A stretch of 64,000 bases of DNA from Rhizomys pruinosus (lineage: Eukaryota; Chordata; Mammalia; Rodentia; Spalacidae): contig VZQC01006250.1 in assembly GCA_009823505.1 (NCBI GenBank), positions 2,260,512 through 2,324,511 of the forward strand. The letters are read 5' to 3'. Of the stretch, positions 11,278-21,092 are shown in pieces (the stretch's first letter is position 1; each line of letters opens with the position of its first letter). The position numbers were made by a program, and so were the translations under genes. Under the pieces are notes generated by a model that had not been told where the DNA came from, searched no databases, and worked only from the letters and a program-made list of their open reading frames with translations.

Positions 11278-11514
11278 GGCTGGAGAGATGGCCTAGCGGT
11301 TAAGAGCGCCGACCGCTCTTACAGAGGACCCGGGTTTGATCCCCAGCACCCACATGGCGGCCGAGAGCCGTCTGAAACTCCAATTCCAGGAGAACTCCAG
11401 TTCCAGGGGAATCCGAGACCCTCTTCTGACCTCCGCGGCATTGAACGACACGGGTGCACAAACCTGCACACAGACAGTACATTGATACACACACCGAAAT
11501 TAAAAAAAAAAAAA
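11278..11514 (+). mobile_element. Young B2 SINE with TSD
   Basis: It starts near 'gggctggagagatggcctag' and ends in poly-A. The flanks repeat 'aaaaagatatgttgag' (11262-11277 and 11512-11527). It has the 17-nt duplication and a CpG-rich body, both signs of recent insertion. Confidence 0.97.
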
Positions 11515-11528
11515 AAGATATGTTGAGG

Positions 11529-12309
11529 TCCTAAACCCCAATATCTCAAAATATTCAGGCTTCAAGCCTCCAGAATAGTAACAGTGAATCTCCTTTGCTC
11601 TAGCCACATGGTGTGTGGTCCTCTGTCACAGCGGCCCTAGGACACCAATGCTGGCAAAGGTGCTCTTCCACACACTGATTCTTTTTCCCAACATGACTGG
11701 CTAAGAAAGTCCCAGACTCACACTGAACAGTCACCTGCCCTCATCTCAGCCTGTCAGAAATCTCACCTTGCTGCCTGTCAAGCCCTCAGGAGGTCTTTCA
11801 CTGTCCATCACAGCTCTGCAGCTAATGAGCTAATTAATAGTTAACCTTAAAACCTCTTCAGCTCCACTTATTACCTACATTCTCAGAGCCATCTTCTTAC
11901 AACCTGCTGGTCCAATCTGGTCTCTACATTGATCCCCAATATTCCAGATACATTTCTGATTGAGGGACTTCTTGTGGCCTGTTCTTGCTCGTTGTTTGAT
12001 ATGCTTTGTTTTCAGAACCTGCCTGGCTCTGTTTTATTCAACTTTCTATTAAAATGTTGCCTTATAAATGGGATCTTTACAATGAGAGCCTTTGACACTC
12101 CACCAATTACTTCGATCTCCTATAAGATCACCTCCAAAAGAACACACCATCTGCCTGTTGCCTATTTACAAGGCAATTATTACTTCATAGCTTACTTGTG
12201 AACAGTCTCTCATCAGGGCTTCTCCCTATTCCCTGATGGTCACCAACACTGAGGTCAGGACCTGGCATAAACAAGGTGCTGAGAATGGCCTACTACATTA
12301 ATTCACAGG
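11529..12309. other. No recognisable feature
   Basis: No repeat or coding signal recognised. A 90-codon frame at 11929-12201 has no recognised similarity. Confidence 0.4.
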
Positions 12310-12550
12310 TTTTTTTTAAAAAAAAATATATTATGTTTATTTTTTTATTTTATGTTTATGAGTATATTGCCTGCATGTGCGTAAATGCATCCATGTTGTG
12401 CAATGCCCACGGAGGTCAGAAGAGAGCATCAGATCCTCTGGAACTGGAGTTACAGATGGCTGTTAGCTGCCATGTAGGTGGTAGGAACTGAATCAGGGTC
12501 CTCTGTAAGAGCAGTCAGTGTTCTTAACTGCTGAGCCATCTCTCCAGCCC
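12310..12550 (-). mobile_element. B2 SINE, older form
   Basis: A reversed B2 with 'tttatgagtatattgcctgc', 'actggagttacagatgg' and 'ccatctctccagcccc'. Approximate flanking repeats ('ttcacaggtttt' versus 'ttcatgggtttc') suggest an aged TSD. Confidence 0.92.
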
Positions 12551-13011
12551 CTTCATGGGTTTCTTAAGGGTGTTCTAGTTACCAACTATGACCCAGCCAA
12601 TATATTTCCCATACTACCTACAAAAAAACATGGATTTCAGCAGGGCTTTATTTGAAATATTTCATGGAGGTCAGGGATTTCCCAAGACCACCTGAAGCAC
12701 AGGTAGGAGCTGGGTGCTACAGTTGGTGGCACTGCTTTGGGAGACTGTGGATTCTTCAGGAGGCAAAGCCTCACTGCAGGAAGTGGTTCACTAGAAAGCA
12801 GACACTGAGTGTTCTAGTGCAGCTCCACTTTTAGTTTGAGCACATTGTTTTCTGATCAATCAAGATGTGAGAAAGTCATCTCATGCTACAGCTGCACTGA
12901 GATTGTGAACCAAATAATCCTAAAACTGTTTCTGATTGTATCAAAGCAATGAGAAAAGTAACTGACCATCCATACCTCATCTCTCACCGCTCTCCTTTCA
13001 CCTGGTAGATA
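12551..13011. other. No recognisable feature
   Basis: No repeat or coding signal recognised. Confidence 0.4.
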
Positions 13012-13609
13012 AGCTGTGATGGTTGGTTTTCATTGTCAACTTGAAATAATCTAGAATCACATGAAAAAAGGGCATCTGGGCATGTCTCTGAGGGAACTTC
13101 ATAATTACACTAAATGTCGTGAGCAGTACCATTGTCTGGACTTGGGATTACAGACTGCATAAAACTGGAGAAAGTAGGGCTGGAGAGATAGCTCAGTGGT
13201 AAAGAGCAATAGCTGCTCTTGCAGAGGACACAGGTTCAGTTGCTAGCACCTGCATGGTGGGAAATAATCTTTGGTAACTCCAATTCCAGGGGATCTGACA
13301 CCTTCTTCTGGCCTCCACGACCACTGTACACAGGTGGTGTTCATACATATAAACAGACAAAAAACACTCATACACATAATATAAAAATAAATAAGATGAA
13401 GAGAGCTGAACAAAAGCATGCATGCATTAATTCACTGCTCCTTGCCATTCACTGTGTATATAATGTGATTAGCTGCTTCAAGTTCCTACTGCTTCCACCT
13501 TTCTGTAATGATGGACTATAACCTAGTATTATGAACCAAATAAGTCCTTTCTCCCTTAATTTGCTTTTCTTGGGGTATTTTATCACAGCATCAAGAAACA
13601 AAGCCAAGA
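13012..13609 (+). mobile_element. LTR-like rodent repeat split by a SINE
   Basis: It begins 'gtgatggttggttttcattg' and 'tcaacttga', and ends with 'ttttatcacagcatcaagaa', typical of rodent dispersed repeats of this kind. A SINE at 13177-13396 interrupts it. Whether the family is LTR or DNA-transposon derived is not clear to me. Confidence 0.6.
13177..13396 (+). mobile_element. B2/B3-type SINE
   Basis: The head 'gggctggagagatagctcag', internal 'aactccaattccaggggatc' and tail 'cactcatacacataat' are present. It is inserted in the repeat at 13012-13609. Confidence 0.9.
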
Positions 13610-13653
13610 TATAAGCTTTTAAGCTTCAAAAATTTTAGTCCTATACATTGCCA

Positions 13654-14059
13654 AGACCAGCATGCGCCCTACTGGGTGAGCAGATTTCATCTGTGTCCTT
13701 CAGAACACCAACATGCAAAAGACCAGGTGAAGACTGCATGCCTGGGGGCTTTGGGCACCCCTGTGCCCCGTGGAGGCCTGGTATCGGCCGGGAACTTCCA
13801 ACCCTCTGGTCCCAGTGTGTGACGTGGGCAGAGTTAGATGAGCACCACACAGCACAAGACCAGCGTGCATCCCACAGGGCGAGCGGACTTCACCTGTGTC
13901 CTGCAGAACACCACCCTGCAGAAGACCAGCCTAGGGAGGTGGTGGTCCAGAGTATCTAGCTATGCAGCCAATGTTGAGGCATCAGAACCCAAAGAAACAA
14001 ATAAACAAACAAATTCACATGCCAAAGACACACACACACACACAAAAACATGGAAAAAG
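13654..14059 (+). promoter_or_regulatory. L1 5' UTR monomers
   Basis: 'agaccagc-tgc' followed by similar sequence occurs at 13654 and again at 13857, a period of about 203 bp. The shared part includes 'ctgtgtcct-cagaacacca' and 'agaccag'. Tandem units near 200 bp are known for rodent L1 promoters. The first unit is complete and the second is cut where ORF1-proximal sequence begins. The monomers are richer in CpG than the flanks. Confidence 0.7.
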
Positions 14060-14159
14060 CTCATAATAAATCCACACCAAACTCTACCAAACCTACAGAA
14101 GACTCCTACAATGAGATCTCCCTGGAAGGAAACCAAGACATGGACTTTAGAAAAACAAT

Positions 14160-14995
14160 GTGGATATATTCAAAGAAATTAGAGAACTAAGGGAAGAGAC
14201 TGAAAAACTCAAGAAGTACCAACAGGGTGATAATGACAATCATTGGAAAGAACTAAGGGGAGAGATTGAAAAACTCAAGAAGGACCTAGAGGGAGATAAT
14301 CACAAACCTTGGAAAGAACTAAAGGGAGAAAATGACAAACTCCAGAAGGAAGTGGAAATGTTGAAAAGATTCCAGGCTGAAAGGGAAAAAGAAAATGACC
14401 AACGAACCAAGGACCTACAAGATGAGAATGACAGGCTCCAGAAGAAAGTGGAAATACTAAAGAAATCACAGGATGAAATGAAAAAGGAAATTGAACATTC
14501 ATCCAATCAACAGGATAGGATGGGAAAAAGCCTCAGAAGCAGAATGGAAGAAGCAGAAAAAAGAATATCAGACCTGCAGGATAACATGGACCAACCAGAA
14601 TGCTCACGTAAAGATTATAAAAAATTTTAAAATACACAAAAAATACACAACCAGGAAATGTGGGACACTATGAAAAGACACTATGCATCATAGGGATAGA
14701 GGATTGAGAAAAATCCCAAGACAACACTATTGACCAGACTGTCCACAGGATAATAGAAGAAAATTTCCCCAAACTGAAAAAAAGATAAACCCATATAAAT
14801 ACAAGAAGCACACAGAACACCGAACAGACAAGACCAGAAAAGAAATTCCCCATGCCATATCATAGTTAAAACACCAGATGCTGAAAACGAAGACAAAATA
14901 CTGAAAGCCACAAGAGAAAAACAAGTTACATAGAAGGGGAAACCCATCAGAATCGCAGCTGACTTCTCAGTGCAAACTAGGAAAGCTAGAAGAAT
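14160..14995 (+). pseudogene. L1 ORF1 remnant (RNA-binding chaperone)
   Basis: ORF1p is the trimeric RNA chaperone of L1. The first part (14160-14630, open for about 156 codons) is a Glu/Lys-rich coiled coil with repeats of the form WKELRGEIEKLKK. Its units are 66 bp long, as in the length-polymorphic region of mouse ORF1. After a stop at 14628-14630 the RRM/carboxyl-terminal region can be followed with frame changes: an NFPKLKK-like motif, RTPNRQDQKRN, then a GKPIRIAADFS-like stretch and ARRMW before the deletion junction. It is broken by stops and frameshifts, so not functional. Confidence 0.8.
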
Positions 14996-15650
14996 GTGGA
15001 CCAAAGTATAGTGGATCAAAAATCTCAACATGAAGCCTGAAACCCTGAAGGTGATAGAAGAAAAAGTTGGCAACAACCTACAAGACATAGGCATAAGAAA
15101 AAGACTTTCTAAATCAGACAGCAGCTGCACAGGAAGAGGGTCAACAGTTGACAAATGGGACCTCATAAACCTCTAAAGCTTCTGTACTATTCAGCAGTAA
15201 AGAAAGATGGCATCATCAGCTTTGCAGGTAAATGGATGGAGCTCAAAGCCATCATGCTGAGTGAAGTAACACAGTCCCAGAAAGACAAACGGAGAATGGT
15301 TTCCCTCATTTGTGGATGCTAACACCAAGTTCCCCAGACGAAAGGCATGCAGAACGACATTATGGTTATACTTATGTTTATCTGAAAGCAACTACCAATT
15401 ATTTTCAGACAATGTAATTACTGTATATGGATGGAGAGTATGTATCCATATTTTAGAGTAACATAAAATTAATGGAGGAAATGTGAATTCCTAAACATAA
15501 AAAAAGACTGAGAGAAAGATGCAGGATAGTTATGGCAGAATGCATAATCTGGGATAGGGTGGGGTGGGGGGAGGAAGAGGGGAATATGCCTGAACTGAAT
15601 TGAAAAATGATATATGAAATACACAAAACATCAATAAAAAATTTAATCCT

Positions 15651-16134
15651 TTCTTTTAGTGTATCAAGGACATGAACTCCTATAGCAAGTGCCCTAGTCT
15701 CATGTCATGTGGGAAGCTCAGACAGGAGGAATTTAGTTTTACTTAACAGTGTGTGTATACTTAGGAATCTGAACATTTTTCATGTCCCTTCAGTTTATAC
15801 TTAAATTCTTTGTATATCAATACACACAAACTTACATTGTCTATTTTATTGATCTTTTTACATGAGAAAGAGAGAAAGAAAGAGAGAGAGGGAATGAAGA
15901 TGTCGTGTCCCCAAACACACAGACACACATACTCACATATAGTTTTCCAACTTTTCAGCCAACAAAAATATGGACACAATCCTGTCATAAAGGTAGTCTT
16001 TGAAAACAGAAGAGCTCACGTGATGTATCATCTCATTCTGAAAACAATTATGGGTGTTTTAGGTTTCCCATTAAGGGAAATGATATGCTATATCCATAAA
16101 TTGTAAGTTTATAATTTTCACCATGTAAAGAAAG
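15651..16134. other. No recognisable feature
   Basis: L1 3' flank with a GA-rich patch at about 15866-15892. No gene or further repeat recognised. Confidence 0.4.
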
Positions 16135-16450
16135 TAATCAAGTAACTTTTCAATAAACATTTATGTTATATTTAATCTCCACCAGGCACTATGCAGAGTT
16201 TGGAAATAGAGAGATGAATACAGCAAAAAATGGGCCATTAAGGAACCTACAGAACATAGAGGACACACACACAAACAAATAATACTAAACTCTATTTAAT
16301 ACACAATGCAAAGCACAGATAAACCATAAATGGAGAGGTGGGAGTTAAGTAGGTCATCATATTCTTAGAGGCTAGGGCCTCACAGCGGGTAGCACTGGAT
16401 CTAGGTCTTGACAGGTGGTCATCTTCCTTGGTCAGGCAAGGAAGGAGTAC
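16135..16450 (+). mobile_element. Ancient mammal-wide repeat (MIR/L2-type?)
   Basis: 'caataaacatttatg', 'ccaccaggcactatgcagag' and 'ttaaggaacctacagaacat' follow the common mammalian order (…atttattgagc, caggcactgtgc, ggagctta…). The family name is uncertain and the copy is degraded. Confidence 0.5.
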
Positions 16451-16929
16451 AAGAAGAAAATCATACTCCAAGACACAAAAGACTGCCCTCAGGAAGAAAC
16501 AGTTGTTATTTGCATGTACTTCTTCTATTTAAAAACAACTGAGAACTTGGGTTCCAGAGAGGTGCCTGGACTCAGTGAGGTGCCGGTAAGGCACTGCTTT
16601 GAGCCTTGGGGGGCACAACACCTGCCCCCTGGAACTCTCAGCTTAGGTTCCAGAGAGGCTATCCCTTTTTGCAGATGATATGACAGTTTACTTAAGGATG
16701 ATTAAAAACGCCACCAGAAAACTTCTACAAACAAGTAAGAGTGTCAGTAAAGTGGCAGGATACAAAATTAACCTAGAAAAATCAGTAGCCTTTCTTTACA
16801 ACACCAATAAACAAGTGGAGAAGGAATATATGACCTTCCCACACACAACAGCCTCAAAAACAATATAAAAATGCCTGGGAACAAACCTAACCAAAGATAC
16901 CAAAGAGCTCTACAAAATTTTACACCCCT

Positions 16930-17165
16930 TGGGGGCTGGAGAGATGGCCTAGCGGTTAAGAGCACCGACTGCTCTTGCAGAGGACCCGGGTTCGATCCCC
17001 AGCACCCATGTGGTGGCTGAGAACCGTCTGTACCTCCAATTCCAGGAGAACTCCAGTTCCAGGGGAATCTGACGCCCTCTTCTGACCTCCACGGCATTGC
17101 ACGACACGAGTGCACAGACCTACACGCAGACAATACATTCATACACATAAAGAAATAAAAAAAAA
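16930..17165 (+). mobile_element. Young B2 SINE with 16-bp TSD, inside L1
   Basis: A full-length B2 of the duplicated-module subfamily. The TSD 'aaaattttacacccct' is at 16914-16929 and 17166-17181. It postdates the L1. Confidence 0.97.
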
Positions 17166-17574
17166 AAAATTTTACACCCCTGAAAAAGGAGATTGAAAAT
17201 GACATCAAAAGATGGAACGACCTCCTATGCTCATGGATTGGAAACAATATAGTAAAAATGTCCATTTTACCCAAATTGATATACAGATTCAATGCAATCC
17301 CAATCAAAATCCCATGAGCTTCTTTACAGACTTGGGGAAAAAAGTCCTTAAATTAATATGGAAAAACAAAATACCCTGAATAGCTAAAGCAACCCTGAGT
17401 GAAAAATGCAATACAGGGGAGACTGTTCTACCAGACTTCAAGCTATATTATAGGGCCACAGTCATAAACACAGCCTGGTACTGGCATAAAAACAGACCTG
17501 TTGACCAATGGAACAAAATTCAAGATCCAAAATTGAGCTCATACAATTTCAGCCACCTCATATTTGACAAAGGG

Positions 17575-17576
<2 letters not shown>

Positions 17577-17620
<44 letters not shown>
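17577..17620. repeat. A44 homopolymer inside L1 ORF2
   Basis: Forty-four A residues between 'gacaaaggggc' and 'ctcaacggagg', which are adjacent in normal L1 ORF2 except for a short A-run. No SINE or TSD is attached, so it is an internal expansion rather than a retroposon tail. Confidence 0.95.
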
Positions 17621-17623
<3 letters not shown>

Positions 17624-18594
17624 AACGGAGGAAAGAGCCCGCATATCTTCAGCAAATGGTGCTGCAAAAACTGGATCCGCATTGTTCGAACAAAGTTAAA
17701 TTAAACCCCTACCTCACTCTGTACAAAAGTCACCTCCAAGTGGATCAAAGATCTCACGTGAAGCCTGAAACCTGAAAACGTTAGAAGAAAAAGTTGGCAA
17801 ACAACCTACAAGACATAGGCATAAGAAAAAGACTTTCTAAATCAGACAGCAGCTGCACAGGAATAAGTCAAAGTTGGCAATGGGACCTCATCAAAACACA
17901 AAAAGCTTCTGTACAGCAAAAGAAGAAACAATCAAGGACGTGAAAAGAAACCCACAGAGTGTGGTGAGGAAATCTTCACCAGTGATTCATTGACAGAGCA
18001 TTAACGTCAAGAACGATATAGATACTCAAAAAACAAAGCAGCAAAACAACTGACCTACTCAAAAGATGGGAGTTAGTAAAGTAAAGCGCTGAATAGAGAC
18101 TTCACCAGTGAGAATTAAAGACGGCTGAGAAACAATTCTTCGCACGTGTTCAACATCAATAAATAAATTAAGGAAATGCCAAATTAAACCCACTCTCAGA
18201 TTTTCATCTCACTCCCATACAACTGACTAAAGATCAAGAAAACAAAAGATACCATATGCCAGAGAGGGTGTGGGGAAAGGCGAAACACTCATCCACTTGC
18301 TGGTGGGAATGTAATACATTATACAAACCACTCTGGAACGCAGTGTGGAGAACCCTAAACGACTCAAAATGAGCTACCACCTTTACCTAGGTCCTTACCA
18401 CTCCTGGGTAGGATAACCCATGAGACTCATTCTACCGTAAAGACACGTGCACATCCATGTTTATTGCAGCCTCTCAGAATAGTGCAGAGCTGGAACAACC
18501 CAAATGCCCCTCACTAGATGAGTGGATGACAAAAATATTGTACATCTACACAAAGGAGTTTTTACTATTCACTGGTTAAAGAAGATGACATCAT

Positions 18595-18748
18595 GCCGGG
18601 CGTGGTGGTGCACGCTTTATCCTAGCACTTGGGAGGCAGAGGCAGCGGATTTCTGTGAGTTTCAAGGCCCAGCTGTCTATTAGTGTGAGTTTCCAGGACA
18701 GCTGGGGCTTACAGGGAGACCCTGTCTCAAAAAGCCAAAAAAAAAAAA
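18595..18748 (+). mobile_element. B1 SINE inside L1
   Basis: A complete B1: 'gccgggcgtggtggtgcacg', 'cagctgtctattag'-type middle, 'gggagaccctgtctc' and an A-tail. It interrupts the ORF2 carboxyl end/3' UTR junction of the host L1. Confidence 0.95.
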
Positions 18749-19278
18749 GACAGATTTTTTTTTTTATATTTCTTTTTATATGTAAGCAACTGTGATGTTA
18801 TATGCTAAGTGAGTAAACAGAGTCCCAGAAAAACAAGTGGCGAATGGTTTCCCACATTTGGGATGCTAGCACCAACTCTCCAGATGAAAGTCACTCTGAC
18901 CAACATTATTTTTATATTTCTGTTAATCTGAAAGCCATATACTTTGTTGTATTGTAGATCTGCCATACTTTCAGACCTCTGTATTAATTACTGGATATGA
19001 GTGGAAAGTATTGTACTCATATTTTAGAGTGATATAAAACATTAAAGGAGAAAAATGTTAATTCCTAAACATAAAAAAAAGTCTGTAAAATATGCAGGAA
19101 CAGTTATGGCAGAATGCAATGATCTGGGGTGGGGTGGGGGAAGGGAAAGGGGAATATGTCTAAATTGAACTGAGGAACAATGTATGAAACACACAAAACA
19201 TCAAATAGAAGAATTATAAAAAAAAAAAGACCAACTGGAAAATCACCAACAGCATTTAGTAGATAAGAAAAATATCAT

Positions 19279-19476
19279 TTTGGGTAGGAGGACATGGCTC
19301 AGTGGTTAAGAACGCTGGACTGCTCTTGCAGAGACCTTTAATTCCAGCACTTTGCAGGCAGAGGCCATGCAGATCTCTGTGAGTTTAAAGGCCAGCCTGG
19401 TTTACATAGTGAGCTCCGGCCAGCTAGGACTAAAGGGAGAGCCTGGTCTCAACAAAAAAAAAAAAAAAAAAAAAAA
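19279..19476 (+). mobile_element. Chimeric B2-B1 SINE
   Basis: The first about 53 bp are a B2 head ('gacatggctcagtggttaag', 'ctgctcttgcagag'). At about 19334 it switches to a B1 body lacking its own 5' end ('cctttaattccagcac', then 'ggccagcctggtttacatag') and ends in a 24-nt A-tail. The design parallels B4 (ID plus B1), with a B2 head instead of ID. Confidence 0.75.
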
Positions 19477-19479
19477 TCA

Positions 19480-19751
19480 GAGCTCCCTACAAAACAGAGA
19501 AGGACATAGTCCATGAAGGGAAACTAAATGTGGTTTGAAGGTTTGGAAACCTTATATAAGAACCCAATTTACTGGGTAACAGTAACCAATGCTAAGTTGG
19601 TATCCACACTACACAGACCGATGTCGAAGCTCTATAAGGTCTCCCCACAAGCCCCCAGAACTACCTATGAATGCAGGAAAATCTCACCTTGGATGTAGCT
19701 CTGGCTTACAAAAGCTAGGAGCTATCACTGTGGTGTCTTAAGAGACAGCTC
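19480..19751. other. No recognisable feature
   Basis: No repeat or coding signal recognised. Confidence 0.4.
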
Positions 19752-19853
19752 TTATATAATATTTATAAGCCAATCTCATATTTTAAATATATAATATATA
19801 TAATATTATATATATTATATAATATTATATAATCTTATATAATATTATAAATA
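19752..19853. repeat. AT-rich palindromic tract
   Basis: About 100 bp of TATAATAT-type units, nearly pure A/T, with many self-complementary blocks able to form hairpins or a cruciform. Confidence 0.9.
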
Positions 19854-20966
19854 ATGTGGCTCTACCACAGGTGGTTTACAGCAGGAGACACAAGCCCACA
19901 TGATACACAGGAAATACAAGAGCCCTGCTCATCTCACCTCCACATACCTTCCTGCCTGTTCCCCAGTGACTTCAACTCTGACCTGACCTGGAAAGGGCAG
20001 CCTGGAACTCCACCTAGGTTCTAGCAGCTCAAGTGAAGAGGGAGGAACAGAAGGTCGGGAACAAACCAAATGACTCAGGAAATTCTGACTGCCCTAAATC
20101 AGAGTGACCATACATACTATTGCCTTCTTGTCTTGTCTTAGGGAGAACAACAAATTCAAGTCCTACACTATGTGGAAGACTGTTCACTTAAAGCAAAAGA
20201 AATGTGAGCCTCTCCATTGCTTTCCACCCCTGCCTCAACAGTCAGTCCTATATTGAGTTTTCCTCCCCCTTAGCAGACCTTCCACTACATGGAGGTAGGT
20301 GCTACAATTTCCTGGTTGCCTTCAAGAACCACCACTGTAAATTCTCTTACTTGCTCCATAGACCAATGTCTTAGCCCAGGAAAAGGTATGGCCAGGATCA
20401 TGGCAGGCTTAGATTCTTTCTCCCAACTCAGAACTGTTAGTTCAGAGAGATGCAGAGCCTGGTTCAAGGATCACCTTTTCTCAGCTCTGCTGAGAAAATA
20501 ACAGTTTAGTAGGGAGTGTATTTTCCTACTTTTTACTGATCTCTACTTCTCTACAAACATGAGCCCTGAATCTCCACAGACCTGTGCTAACTTAGGCACA
20601 GTTTGCCATTTAGTTCTGCAAAAAGCATGGGTGGGAGGAACCAGCCACTCTGCCTATTCCCTGGCAGGAATCTGGGTGCAGAACAGCTTCTTTCCTGAGT
20701 TTCTTGCAGCTAGATATAACCTCTAGCAGCACTGCTACAGTCTCCCTCTGCTGAAATGTCCACATCAAGGGTCTGTTTAGTAAGTAGTATAGCAGCAAAG
20801 GGTATCCTTTCTCCAGCTCTCATCTGGTTTGTATGTGAATGCTTCTATTAGTGAGGGCTGCACTCACAAGACAGAAATAGAAAAGTCAGAAAGCAGAAGC
20901 TTAAACAAGATGAAAATTGACTTGCCTTTCACTTACAAAATCCTGTATAAGATAGAAAGTGAGGAA
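19854..20966. other. No recognisable feature
   Basis: About 1.1 kb with no repeat I can name and no convincing exon. Confidence 0.4.
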
Positions 20967-21092
20967 GGGTCTCCCTGTAGCCCCAGCTGGCCTGGAATTC
21001 ACTTTGTAGATCAGGCTGGCCTTGAACTCACAAAGATCTGCCTGACTCTGCCTCCCAAGTGCTGGGATTAAAGGCTATGCCACCACTCCCAG
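20967..21092 (-). mobile_element. B1 SINE
   Basis: Antisense B1: 'agggtctccctgtagcccca', 'gatcaggctggccttgaact', 'agtgctgggattaaaggc'. The tail side is truncated. Confidence 0.93.

Larger units (their letters stand above)
13654..15650 (+). mobile_element. L1 with ORF2 almost completely deleted
   Basis: A compact L1 of about 2.0 kb. The 5' end has one complete and one partial CpG-containing monomer, typical of rodent L1 promoters. ORF1 follows (about 14160-14995). At about 14995-15010 the sequence jumps to the 3' part of ORF2 ('gatcaaaaatctcaac', 'gaagcctgaaaccctg'), and at about 15190 it jumps again to the ORF2 carboxyl end and 3' UTR. The 3' UTR holds the G-rich tract (15547-15580) and ends near 'catcaataaaaaatttaat'. 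Comparing with the other L1 at 17745-18600 shows what is missing. It resembles 'half-L1' elements that keep ORF1 only. I have not proven that this form was mobilised rather than deleted in place. Confidence 0.85.
16665..19229 (+). mobile_element. 5'-truncated L1 with ORF2 and 3' UTR
   Basis: It starts inside ORF2 at the reverse transcriptase catalytic motif (LFADDM, 16665-16682), so it is truncated by more than half. It continues through the RT thumb and the carboxyl region to about 18600, then the 3' UTR with its G-rich tract (about 19126-19150) and a poly-A end at 19229. A B2 (16930-17165) and a B1 (18595-18748) are inserted. A 44-nt A-run at 17577-17620 expands an A-rich codon stretch. Many stops and frameshifts make it inactive. 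Confidence 0.93.

Noticed and set aside
10981..11341. tRNA-like sequences with A and B boxes
   Set aside because: They are the heads of B2 SINEs followed by SINE bodies, not tRNA genes.
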